A stretch of 54,774 nt of DNA from WHTB01 sp050699035 (GTDB lineage Bacteria; Actinomycetota; Actinomycetes; Propionibacteriales; Nocardioidaceae): assembly GCA_050699035.1 (NCBI GenBank), contig JBOHDE010000002.1, forward strand, positions 1 to 54,774, written 5' to 3'. The notes below the pieces were generated by a model that made no database searches, had not been told where the DNA came from, and saw only the letters and a list, made by a program, of their open reading frames with translations. Positions 1-7,598 of this stretch are shown here, piece by piece (positions within the stretch are counted from its first letter, which is position 1; every line of letters begins with the position of its first letter). Position numbers and translations under genes: made by a program.

Positions 1-356
1 TTGGTGACCTTGGCGGTGGCGTACTTCAGGCTCGCGCCGATCTCCTCGACGTCGACCTCGAAGACCGTCCGCTTCTCGCCCTCGCGGGTCTCGTAGGACC
101 GCTGCTTGAGCCGGCCCTGCACGACCACGCGCATGCCCCGCTGCAGCGACTCGGCGACGTTCTCGGCCGCCTGCCGCCAGATCGAGCAGCGCAGGAACAA
201 GGCGTCCCCGTCTCGCCACTCGTTGGTCTGCTTGTCGAAGATGCGCGGAGTCGACGCCACGGTGAAGTTCGCGACCGCAGCACCGGACGGCGTGAAGCGC
301 AGCTCCGGGTCGTCGGTCAGGTTGCCGACAACGGTGATGATGGTGTCGCCTGCCAT
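1..356 (-). CDS. ssb: Single-stranded DNA-binding protein, 3' end cut off by the window
   Basis: This protein binds and protects single-stranded DNA in replication, repair and recombination. The 118 visible residues begin MAGDTIITVVGNLTDDPELR and continue with the OB-fold core, including VANFTVAS, WRDGDALFLRCSIWRQAAEN, GMRVVVQGRLKQRSYET and FEVDVEEIGASL, all typical of bacterial SSB. The frame is open to base 1, so the end of the OB fold and the acidic C-terminal tail lie outside. The ATG at 356 is preceded by a GGAGGA ribosome binding site about 6 bases away. It follows rpsF by 30 bases in the same direction, the usual rpsF-ssb-rpsR order. Confidence 0.96.
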   Translation of the reverse strand, partial: MAGDTIITVVGNLTDDPELRFTPSGAAVANFTVASTPRIFDKQTNEWRDGDALFLRCSIWRQAAENVAESLQRGMRVVVQGRLKQRSYETREGEKRTVFEVDVEEIGASLKYATAKVT

Positions 357-386
357 CTCGGATCCTCCAAAGTGAGGGTGTGGAGG

Positions 387-677
387 TCAGTGAACCTCTG
401 GGCGAAGGACCTTAGTGCGCAGCACCGACTCATTGAGCCCGAGCTGACGATCGAGCTCCTTGACCGTCGCGGGCTCGGCGGCGAGCTCGATGACGGCGTA
501 GATGCCTTCGGCCCGCTTGTCGATCTCGTAGGCGAGCCGGCGCCGGCCCCACACATCGACAGTCTCCACCGAGCCGCCGTCCTGGCGGACGAGGTTGAGG
601 TACTTGTCGAGCGAGGGCCCAACGGTCCGCTCCTCGAGGTCGGGATCGAGGATGACCATGACTTCGTAGTTACGCAT
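387..677 (-). CDS. rpsF: 30S ribosomal protein S6
   Basis: S6 is a small-subunit ribosomal protein that pairs with S18 on the central domain of 16S rRNA. The 96-residue product begins MRNYEVMVILDPDLEE and contains VWGRRRLAYEIDKRAEGIYAV and KVLRPEVH, matching the S6 family over its full length. I chose the ATG at 677 because a strong AGGAGGT lies about 9 bases upstream; the longer open frame to 758 is Arg-rich and not S6-like. It is the first gene of the rpsF-ssb operon. A TTGACA-like sequence at 753-758 (minus strand) could be a -35 box, but no convincing -10 follows it. Confidence 0.97.
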   Translation of the reverse strand: MRNYEVMVILDPDLEERTVGPSLDKYLNLVRQDGGSVETVDVWGRRRLAYEIDKRAEGIYAVIELAAEPATVKELDRQLGLNESVLRTKVLRPEVH

Positions 678-833
678 GAGTGGGTCCCACCTCCTGTGGA
701 CTCGGCGGCCACGGTCTCTCCGTGGCAGGAGGGCTCCAGCGTTTGCTGAGCGTGTCAAAGCCCGGCGCCTGGCCGGGCTGACCCAGACAGGTTACCAGCG
801 GCCGACGTACCCAGGAAATCGTCATCCCCAGCC

Positions 834-863
834 TTTCCGTCACGGGGCGCCCCGTGACGGAAA
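834..863. repeat. 30-bp perfect palindrome in the rpsF / small membrane protein intergenic region
   Basis: Two 15-base arms (TTTCCGTCACGGGGC and its exact complement) meet without a spacer at 848/849, followed by AAAAAGGGG. It lies in the 283-bp gap between the divergent genes rpsF and the 108-residue membrane protein. The rest of the gap shows only a short GC hairpin around 760-775. The central CGGGGCGCCCCG core also occurs in the two-hairpin elements at 1305-1388 and 9949-10032. Because it sits between divergent promoters, an operator or RNA hairpin role is as likely as a terminator. Confidence 0.75.
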
Positions 864-960
864 AAGGGGTGAGGGTTGCCGTTCCGCGGCATCGAGGCGC
901 ACGCTCGGGGTACGGGCATCACCCCGTGTCACGCGGCCTGCGTTTCGGAGGAGGTCCACC

Positions 961-1287
961 ATGGCCCGCGCACACCCGAGCGGCGACCCCGGCCGGATCC
1001 GGCTCCCCGAGCCCTTGCACCGGCTGATCAACACTGACGGCCAGCGCCATCCGAAGGAGAACGCGCTCGCCTTCGGCAGCCTCGGCCTGGCCATCGTCTC
1101 GCTGGTCTCGGCCACCATGCCCGACTGGCACGTCGTCGGCACCTGGACCGGTCTCGTCGGCGCGCTGATGGGCGGGTTCGACCAGTTCATCTCGCAGACC
1201 CGCGGCGAGCGGTGGATCATCGTGGTCGGGCTGATCGGCAGCGCGCTCGGGTTCGTCCTCAACCTCGCCAACGGCGGCTTCAGCTAG
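961..1287 (+). CDS. Small membrane protein of unknown function
   Basis: The 108-residue product has a polar N-terminus (about residues 1-38, with LPEPLHRLINTDGQRHPKEN). Two or three hydrophobic segments follow, around 40-57 (FGSLGLAIVSLVSATM), 61-76 and 85-103 (WIIVVGLIGSALGFVLNLA), so it is probably an integral membrane protein. The ATG at 961 has a strong GGAGGAGGT ribosome binding site about 6 bases upstream, which makes it a convincing gene despite no recognised domain. It stands alone, divergent from rpsF and upstream of nfo, and is followed by the structured repeat at 1305-1388. I cannot assign a function. Confidence 0.8.
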   Translation: MARAHPSGDPGRIRLPEPLHRLINTDGQRHPKENALAFGSLGLAIVSLVSATMPDWHVVGTWTGLVGALMGGFDQFISQTRGERWIIVVGLIGSALGFVLNLANGGFS

Positions 1288-1304
1288 CCGTCCCCCCCCC
1301 CGCT

Positions 1305-1388
1305 TTTTCTGGTACGGGGCGCCCCCGTTCCAGACCTAATGGAACGGGGGCGCCCCGTACCAATCCCGAATTGGACCGGAGCCGCCCA
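1305..1388 (+). repeat. Structured intergenic repeat, copy A (two hairpins)
   Basis: An 84-bp element between the small membrane protein and nfo. Hairpin 1 has a perfect 23-bp stem (1310-1332 with 1340-1362) and the loop GACCTAA. Hairpin 2 is CCAAT/ATTGG (1360-1364 with 1370-1374), sharing three bases with stem 1. A GAGCCGCCCA box closes the element. Copy B at 9949-10032 has the same length, loop and closing box, with compensatory stem changes. It could terminate the upstream gene, but there is no T-run after the stem on the plus strand. Confidence 0.85.
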
Positions 1389-1434
1389 GTCAGCCGCCCA
1401 GTCAGTGCGTCGGAAAGCTGTCGGCCCGGGCTCG

Positions 1435-1440
1435 TAGGCT
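1435..1440 (+). promoter_or_regulatory. Probable -10 box of a leaderless nfo transcript
   Basis: TAGGCT ends 7 bases before the ATG of nfo at 1448, and no Shine-Dalgarno sequence fits between. That geometry is characteristic of leaderless mRNAs in actinobacteria. No strong -35 is visible. Confidence 0.55.
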
Positions 1441-1447
1441 GGCGCCC

Positions 1448-2260
1448 ATGAGCAGTCCGAAGTCAGCCGACATCTCGATCGGCGCCCACGTCGACCAGCA
1501 GGACCCGATCGGCGAGGCGGTCGCCCGCAAGGCCGACCTCGCCCAGTTCTTCCTCGGCGACCCGCAGGGGTGGAAGGGCCCCACGGTCGCGTACGACGGG
1601 GGCGCTGCCGCGCTGCGGTCCGCCGCCGAGTCGGCCGGGGTGACGCTCTACGTCCACTCGCCGTACGTCCTCAACGTCGCCACCAGCAACAACCGCATCC
1701 GCATCCCCAGCCGCAAGCTGCTCCAACAGCAGATCAACGCCGCGGCCGAGGTCGGTGCCGCCGGGCTGGTCGTGCACGGCGGTCACGTGTTGCGAGACGA
1801 CGACCCCGACCTGGGCTACGACAACTGGCGCAAGTGCGTCGACCGGCTCGAGATGCCGATCCCGCTGCTGATCGAGAACACCGCGGGCGGCGGCAACGCG
1901 ATGGCCCGTCGGCTCGAGCGGATCGCCAAGGTGTGGGACGCCATCGGCGCGGCCGAGGGCGGCGACCAGGTCGGGTTCGTGCTCGACACCTGCCACGCCC
2001 ATGCCGGCGGCGAGGACCTCGTCGGCATGGTCGACCGGGTGCGTGCGATCACCGGCCGGGTCGACCTCGTGCACGCCAACGACTCCCGCGACACCTTCGA
2101 CTCCGGCGCCGACCGCCACGCCAACCTCGGGTCCGGCGAGATCGACCCCGCCCACCTGGTCGCGGTCGTGACAGACGCCGGCGCCCCCGTGGTCGTGGAG
2201 ACCCCCGGGGGCGCCGACGGCCAAGCCGCCGATATCGCGTGGCTGCGCGAGCGGCTCTAG
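1448..2260 (+). CDS. nfo: Endonuclease IV (AP endonuclease family 2)
   Basis: Endonuclease IV cleaves the DNA backbone 5' of abasic sites during base excision repair, using a trinuclear zinc centre in a TIM barrel. The 270-residue product carries the expected metal-binding motifs in order: LVVHGGHV, LIENTAGGG, FVLDTCHAHAGG, DLVHANDSRD, DRHANLGSGEID and VVVETPGG. Length and motif order match the family. The ATG start fits a leaderless transcript (TAGGCT seven bases upstream). The gene is followed after 7 bases by the convergent stop of the ABC binding protein. Confidence 0.95.
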   Translation: MSSPKSADISIGAHVDQQDPIGEAVARKADLAQFFLGDPQGWKGPTVAYDGGAAALRSAAESAGVTLYVHSPYVLNVATSNNRIRIPSRKLLQQQINAAAEVGAAGLVVHGGHVLRDDDPDLGYDNWRKCVDRLEMPIPLLIENTAGGGNAMARRLERIAKVWDAIGAAEGGDQVGFVLDTCHAHAGGEDLVGMVDRVRAITGRVDLVHANDSRDTFDSGADRHANLGSGEIDPAHLVAVVTDAGAPVVVETPGGADGQAADIAWLRERL

Positions 2261-2267
2261 CCTCGGG

Positions 2268-3887
2268 CTAGCCGGTCACCGACACGTTGCGCAGGTCGAT
2301 GTTGGCCAGGTTGACGTCGTACTCCACGCCGGAGACGTTCTCGCTCCAGACGTAGTTGGCCTTGCCGAACCAGAGCGGGATCACCGGCATGTCCTCCAGC
2401 ACCATGTCAGCGGCCTCCTGGTACTTGGCGACGCCTTCCTCCGGATCCTCCGCGGCATCACCCTCGCTGATCGCCGTGTCGACAGCGTCGTTGGAGTAGC
2501 CGTAGTAGTTGACGTCGCCGTTGGTGCCGTACAGCGGGCGCAGGTAGTTCTCCGCGGACGGGTAGTCCACGATCCAGCTGAGCCGGTACGGCCCGGTGAA
2601 CTTCGCCTCGGAGCGCAGCTCGAGGTACTGCGCCCACTCGCGCGCCTCCAGCTTGAAGTCGATGCCGAGCGTCTCCTTCCAGGAGTTGCCGATCGCCTCG
2701 ACCCAGCCGTCGTGCCCGGAACCCGCGTTGAACCAGAGCGTGATCGTGTTGCCGGGGATGCCGCCCGCCTCGTCGAACAGCTTCTTCGCCTCCTCAGGGT
2801 TGAACTCGCAGAACTCGCACGCGTCGTCGCGCGCACCCGGCACGACCGGGCTGATCACGTCCATCGCGGGTGAGTGCAGGCCGTTGAGGATGCTGTCGAT
2901 GATCGACTGGCGGTCGATCGCCATCGACAGGGCGTGCCGCAGGTCGGGGTTGTCGAACGGTGCCTTCTCGGTCAGGCCGAGGTAGCTGAACGCCGACGAC
3001 TCCTCCTCCAGCTGGCGGTCACCGGCCTCGGACTTGGCGGTCGGGTACATCGTCGGGTCGACGTCGGTCACGTCAAGCTCGCCGGCCTGCCAGGCCCGGA
3101 ACGCCGCGACCATGTCGGTGTACATCGTGAACTCGATCGAGTCGACGTTGCCAGCGTGCTCACCGGCGTACTCCTCGTTGCGCACGACCGTGATGCCCTG
3201 GTCGTGCCGCCAGGCGCCGTCCATCTTGTACGGGCCGGTGCCGATCGGCGTCTCGTTGCACGCCTCCAAGTCGGCCAAGCACTCCTCCGCGATCGGCGAC
3301 CAGGCCGGCGTGTAGCTCATCATCTGCGGCAGCTGGGAGAACGGCGCGCTGAGCGTGACCTCGAGGGTGAGGTCGTCGACCTTCTTCAGGCCGGACAGCG
3401 ACTCGACCGCCTTCTCCGCGTCGTAGCCCTCGATCTTGCTCATGAAGCCGGCCGTGTCGGAGCCGTTGTCGACGTTGGCCGACCAGTTCCAGGCCCGCAG
3501 GAACGCGTCGGCGTTCACCGGCTCGCCGTTGTGGAACGTCCAGCCGTCCTTGAGCTTGACGGTCCAGGTCGTGTTGTCCTCGGACTCGATCGACTCGGCG
3601 ATGCCGTCGTACACCGGTTCGCCGGTCTCGAGGTCGACGTTGAGCAACGGCTCCTGGATCACCGAGACGACCGCGAGGCACTCGGACTCGTAGCACTTCT
3701 GCGCCGGGGCCAGGAAGGTCGGCTCGGTCAAGGCATAGGTGAACGTGCCGCCCTGCGCCGACTTCTCGGCGCCGTTGCCCGAACCGTCGCCGTCGCCTTC
3801 GCCGCCGGATCCGGAACAGGCGCTGGCCAGCAACGACAACGTGGCGGCCGCGGCCACCAGCGACCAAGATCTGCTTCGTCGTGTCAC
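2268..3887 (-). CDS. ABC transporter substrate-binding lipoprotein, family 5 (peptide/nickel type)
   Basis: Family 5 binding proteins capture peptides, nickel or other solutes outside the membrane and deliver them to Dpp/Opp-type permeases. The 539-residue product starts with a basic region and a signal peptide ending in the lipobox LLASAC, followed by a Gly/Asp-rich linker. The SBP_bac_5 signature region follows, with FTYALTEPTFLAPA, DGWTFHNGEPVNADAFLRAWNW and DNPDLRHALSMAIDRQSIID. I chose the GTG at 3887 because GGGAGGA lies 6 bases upstream and the signal peptide begins there; the open frame extends 28 codons further without a second signal. No permease or ATPase gene adjoins it, so it is an orphan and its substrate is unknown. 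Confidence 0.92.
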   Translation of the reverse strand: MTRRSRSWSLVAAAATLSLLASACSGSGGEGDGDGSGNGAEKSAQGGTFTYALTEPTFLAPAQKCYESECLAVVSVIQEPLLNVDLETGEPVYDGIAESIESEDNTTWTVKLKDGWTFHNGEPVNADAFLRAWNWSANVDNGSDTAGFMSKIEGYDAEKAVESLSGLKKVDDLTLEVTLSAPFSQLPQMMSYTPAWSPIAEECLADLEACNETPIGTGPYKMDGAWRHDQGITVVRNEEYAGEHAGNVDSIEFTMYTDMVAAFRAWQAGELDVTDVDPTMYPTAKSEAGDRQLEEESSAFSYLGLTEKAPFDNPDLRHALSMAIDRQSIIDSILNGLHSPAMDVISPVVPGARDDACEFCEFNPEEAKKLFDEAGGIPGNTITLWFNAGSGHDGWVEAIGNSWKETLGIDFKLEAREWAQYLELRSEAKFTGPYRLSWIVDYPSAENYLRPLYGTNGDVNYYGYSNDAVDTAISEGDAAEDPEEGVAKYQEAADMVLEDMPVIPLWFGKANYVWSENVSGVEYDVNLANIDLRNVSVTG

Positions 3888-4023
3888 GTTTTCCTCCCGG
3901 GAAATGGTGAGTGAGCGCAGGGAACAGCCAGAAAGGTCTAGATCAGCGACTCTAGGGGTCCGCTTCGGCACGGAAGGTCACGGTTAGGCAACGTCCCGGC
4001 GTCAGGTTGAGAGCACCGCCCGG

Positions 4024-4029
4024 TAGCCT
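4024..4029 (+). promoter_or_regulatory. Probable -10 box of a leaderless femX-like transcript
   Basis: TAGCCT ends 6 bases before the GTG start at 4036, with no Shine-Dalgarno sequence between, matching the pattern seen at nfo. Confidence 0.5.
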
Positions 4030-4035
4030 CGCCCC

Positions 4036-5166
4036 GTGACCCGCCCCATCGCCGTCCGCACCCTCACCTCAGCCGAGCATCTCGGCTTCCTCGACCAGCG
4101 GGGATCGGCGAGCTTCCTGCAGACACCGGCCTGGGCCGAGGTGAAGAGCGAGTGGCGGTCGGAGTCGGTCGGCTGGTACGACGGGGAGGACCTGGTCGGC
4201 GCCGGTCTGGTGCTGTACCGACAGCTGCCGAAGGTCAAGCGTTACCTCGCGTACCTGCCGGAGGGGCCCGTGCTCGACTGGCGCCGGCCCGACCTGGCCG
4301 AGCTGCTCAACGCCCTCGCCGAGCATGTGAAGGCCGAGGGCGCGTTCGCGGTGCGGATCGGGCCGCCGGTGGTGACCCGCAGCTGGCAGGCCGCGACCAT
4401 CAAGGCGGCGATCGCCGACCCGCAGCAGTGCCGGCTCGCCGACGTACCCCCCGACGCCAGGCATGACCTCGGCGCCCAGGTCCAGCAGACGCTGCGCTCC
4501 CGCGGCTGGCGGCTGCTGGCCAGCGAGGGCGGCTTCGCCGCCGGGCAGCCGCAGTACGTGTTCCAGATCCCGCTCGCCGGCTGCGCCGAGGAGGACCTGC
4601 TCCGGGGCATGAACCAGCTCTGGCGGCGCAACATCAAGAAGGCCGCGAAGCTCGGCGTGGAGGTCAGTGTCGGCGACGCCGACGCGGTCGCCGAGTTCCA
4701 CCGCATCTACGTCGAGACCGCCGAGCGCGACCGGTTCACGCCGCGGCCGCTGTCGTACTTCCAGACCATGCACAAGGCACTGTCCGCGGAGGACCCCGAC
4801 CGGATCCGGGTCTACCTCGCCCACCACGAGGGCGACCTGGTCGCCGCCACGCTGTGGATCCGGGTCGGCACCCACACCTGGTACTCCTACGGCGCCTCGA
4901 CGACGCACAAGCGAGAGGTGCGCGGGTCCAACGCCGTGCAGTGGCGGATGATCCAGGACGCGCTGGCGGCGGGGGCGACGACGTACGACCTGCGCGGCAT
5001 CACCGACACCCTCGACGAGGACGACCCGCACATCGGGCTGATCCAGTTCAAGGTCGGCACCGGCGGAGAGGCCGTCGAGTACGTCGGCGAGTGGGACCTG
5101 CCGATCCCCGGCCTGGTCACCGGACTGATCTACCGCGCCTTCGATCTCTACCTACGTCGTCGCTGA
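4036..5166 (+). CDS. FemX/FemAB-family aminoacyltransferase acting on peptidoglycan precursors
   Basis: FemXAB proteins use aminoacyl-tRNA to add the bridge amino acids to lipid II. The 376-residue product has the two-lobed GNAT-like fold of the family. Recognisable stretches are SFLQTPAWAEVKSEWRSE at the N-terminus, the substrate-lobe YLAYLPEGPVLDW, LWRRNIKKAAKLGVEV in the middle and WYSYGASTTHKREVRGSNAV near the C-terminus. It is followed after 12 bases by an alanine-racemase-like gene on the same strand, suggesting a two-gene cell-wall operon. The amino acid transferred cannot be told from sequence. Confidence 0.9.
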   Translation: MTRPIAVRTLTSAEHLGFLDQRGSASFLQTPAWAEVKSEWRSESVGWYDGEDLVGAGLVLYRQLPKVKRYLAYLPEGPVLDWRRPDLAELLNALAEHVKAEGAFAVRIGPPVVTRSWQAATIKAAIADPQQCRLADVPPDARHDLGAQVQQTLRSRGWRLLASEGGFAAGQPQYVFQIPLAGCAEEDLLRGMNQLWRRNIKKAAKLGVEVSVGDADAVAEFHRIYVETAERDRFTPRPLSYFQTMHKALSAEDPDRIRVYLAHHEGDLVAATLWIRVGTHTWYSYGASTTHKREVRGSNAVQWRMIQDALAAGATTYDLRGITDTLDEDDPHIGLIQFKVGTGGEAVEYVGEWDLPIPGLVTGLIYRAFDLYLRRR

Positions 5167-5178
5167 GGAGCTGCCGGC

Positions 5179-6186
5179 ATGCCCGTGACGCTGACCGTTG
5201 ACGGTCCCCGCTGGCGCGACCACCTGCGGCGGGTCGCCGCCGCCCACCCCGGCATCGTGCCGGTCGCGAAGGGCAACGGGTACGGCTTCGGCCTCGGTCG
5301 GCTGGCCCGCAAGGCCGGCTGGCTCGGCCGTGACCTGCTCGCCGTCGGCACCTACGACGAGCTGCCCGAGGTGCTCGCCCGGTTCGAGGGCGACGTGCTG
5401 GTGATGTCGCCGTGGCGCCCGTTCCTGGACGCCCCCTCGGATCCGCGGATCGTGCACACGGTGGGCCGTCCGGACGACCTCGCCGCGCTTTCCGGTCGCG
5501 ACGACCGTCCACGCGTCGTGCTCGAGGGGCTGACCTCGATGCGCCGGCACGGTTTCACCGAGGACCAGCTTGAGCAGCTTGACCGCGGCGGCGTGCAGGT
5601 GGAGGGGCTCGCCCTGCATCTGCCGATCGGCGTCGACGGCACCCAGGAGGTGCACGACTGGCTGTCGCTCGGCCTCGACGCCACGGTGTTCGTCTCCCAC
5701 CTCAGCGACGCGCAGCTCGGCGAGCTGGCGACGCGTCACCCGGACACCCTGCTGCGTCCCCGGATCGGCACGGCGCTGTGGCTCGGTGACCGCGGCGCGC
5801 TGACCGTCACCGCGACCGTGCTCGACGTGCATCCGGTGACCCGGGGACAGCATGCGGGCTACCGGCAGCGACGGGCCCCGCGCGACGGCCACGTCGTGGT
5901 GGTCGCCGGCGGCACCGCACACGGCATCGGGCTCGAGGCGCCGACCCCGGCGTCGTCGTCGCGTCAGCGGGCCGTGGCGCTGGCCCGGGGCGGGCTCGAC
6001 GCCGCCGGCCGGGCGCTGTCGCCGTACTCCGTCGGTGGCAAGCAGCGCTGGTTCCTCGAGCCGCCGCACATGCAGAGCTCGATGCTTTTCCTACCGGCCT
6101 CGGTGACGCCGCCGGCGGTCGGTGACGAGGTGCCGATCGACGTACGGTTCACCACGACGTACTTCGACCGGATCATCGTGTCCTGA
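5179..6186 (+). CDS. Alanine-racemase-like PLP protein
   Basis: The 335-residue product has the N-terminal PLP barrel of the alanine racemase family; VPVAKGNGYGFGLGRLA matches the PLP-lysine region (canonical VKADAYGHG). The barrel continues through RPRIGTALWLGD and HAGYRQRRAP, whose Tyr fits the position of the second catalytic base. The C-terminal domain is divergent: where true racemases have a GxxCMDQ motif, this has HMQSSMLFLP. It may therefore be a racemase with altered specificity or a non-racemising relative. It overlaps the convergent GT87 gene by 14 bases at the 3' end. Coupling to the femX-like gene argues for a role in cell-wall amino acids. Confidence 0.8.
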   Translation: MPVTLTVDGPRWRDHLRRVAAAHPGIVPVAKGNGYGFGLGRLARKAGWLGRDLLAVGTYDELPEVLARFEGDVLVMSPWRPFLDAPSDPRIVHTVGRPDDLAALSGRDDRPRVVLEGLTSMRRHGFTEDQLEQLDRGGVQVEGLALHLPIGVDGTQEVHDWLSLGLDATVFVSHLSDAQLGELATRHPDTLLRPRIGTALWLGDRGALTVTATVLDVHPVTRGQHAGYRQRRAPRDGHVVVVAGGTAHGIGLEAPTPASSSRQRAVALARGGLDAAGRALSPYSVGGKQRWFLEPPHMQSSMLFLPASVTPPAVGDEVPIDVRFTTTYFDRIIVS

Positions 6187-7585
6187 CGTCGGAGCCGTCG
6201 AACACACCACCGGCCGGGTCGTCGGTCAGGCCGTCCGCGCGCACCGGGTCGCGCCAGGGTACGAAGATGTCGCGGACAACCAGCGACCCGAACCACACCT
6301 CGCCCGCGACCCGGATCAGGATCGCCGCGATGTACGCCGTGGGTGCGCCGTCGGTCGTGGCCGAGTCGAGGTCGCCCTCCAGGTAGACCCAGATCGCGAC
6401 GAAGTACACCGCCTCGCAGGCCTGCCACACCAGCAGGTCCCGCCACCGCGGCCGGGCCAGTGCCGCCAGCGGCAGCAACCACAACACGTACTGCGGCGAG
6501 TAGACCTTGTTGACCAGCAGGAACGCGAGCACGACCAGCAGCGCCAGCTGCGGCAGCCGGGGCCGGCGGGGCGCGAGCAGCCCGATCGCCGCCACCGCGA
6601 GGCAGCAGCCGCCGAAGAACACCCAGGACACGATGTTGATGGTGTGGCTGCTGACGTCGTGCCCGCCGAGCGACCAGGCGTACCAGAGCGAACCGAGGTC
6701 GGCCCCACGGTCGGAGTTGAACGACCAGAACGACTTCCAGCCCTCGAAGTTCGCGGCCATCACCGGCAGGTTGACCACGAGCCACCCACCCGCCGCGCCC
6801 AGGACGGCCAAGGCGAACGCGCCCCAGCGGCGGGTACGCATGCACAGCACCAGCAGCGGACCGAGCAGGAACAACGGGTACAGCTTGGCCGCCGTACCCA
6901 GGCCGACCAGGACGCCTGCGAGCAGGGCCCGCTCACGGGACCAGGCGGCCAGCGCGAGGGCGACCAGCGCTACCGCCAGCAGGTCCCAGTTGATCAGCCC
7001 CGCGAGCAGCAGCGCCGGCGAGGCCGCGACCAGCGCGGCGTCCCAGGGTCGTCGGCGATGCGCCACCGCCAACGCCCACACGGCGACCACCGCCAGGGCG
7101 AACAGGAGGACGGCGTTGACCGTGGTGAACGGGAGGACGTTGCTGGCCACCTGCGGGTCGGCGAACACCTCGTCGGCCGGCAGGTCGGCCACCATCGGCG
7201 CGCCGAACACCGCGTGCGTGACCAGCGTCGCGCCGTACACCAGGCCGCCGGTGAGGACGGGGTACTCGAAGTACGGGTAACGGCCCGAGTCGTCGAGGAA
7301 CGGCACCTGGCCCTCGGCGAACCCGCGCGACGCGTACAGCTTGTCGATGTCGCTGTAGCAGAGCCGGTCGTAGCTCGCTTCACCGAGCATGCACGGCGCC
7401 TTCTGCACCATGCCGAGACCGAAGGTGAGCGTGACCAGGACCAGCATCACCCGCAGCGGCGTCCACCAGGAGCGGCCCGGTGCCGCGTGCTGGCCGAGCG
7501 GCCCGCCGACCACCTCGTTGCCGACCCGGACCCACGGGTCGTCGATCGACGGCGCGACGACGTCGCGGCCGCTCTGTTCGCTCAC
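6173..7585 (-). CDS. GT87-family polyprenol-phosphate-dependent glycosyltransferase
   Basis: GT87 (DUF2029) enzymes are membrane mannosyl- or arabinosyltransferases that use polyprenyl-phosphate sugars on the outer face of the membrane. The 470-residue product has a cytoplasmic N-terminus, about ten hydrophobic segments, and the extracytoplasmic loop after the first segment containing the acidic CYSDIDKLYASRGFAEG and YPYFEYPVLTGG typical of the family. GT-C enzymes often carry catalytic Asp in this loop. The GTG start at 7585 lies 13 bases after the stop of the penicillin-binding protein gene, so the two are probably cotranscribed. The acceptor is unknown. Confidence 0.88.
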   Translation of the reverse strand: MSEQSGRDVVAPSIDDPWVRVGNEVVGGPLGQHAAPGRSWWTPLRVMLVLVTLTFGLGMVQKAPCMLGEASYDRLCYSDIDKLYASRGFAEGQVPFLDDSGRYPYFEYPVLTGGLVYGATLVTHAVFGAPMVADLPADEVFADPQVASNVLPFTTVNAVLLFALAVVAVWALAVAHRRRPWDAALVAASPALLLAGLINWDLLAVALVALALAAWSRERALLAGVLVGLGTAAKLYPLFLLGPLLVLCMRTRRWGAFALAVLGAAGGWLVVNLPVMAANFEGWKSFWSFNSDRGADLGSLWYAWSLGGHDVSSHTINIVSWVFFGGCCLAVAAIGLLAPRRPRLPQLALLVVLAFLLVNKVYSPQYVLWLLPLAALARPRWRDLLVWQACEAVYFVAIWVYLEGDLDSATTDGAPTAYIAAILIRVAGEVWFGSLVVRDIFVPWRDPVRADGLTDDPAGGVFDGSDVRTR

Positions 7586-7598
7586 CCCCGCCGCCCTG

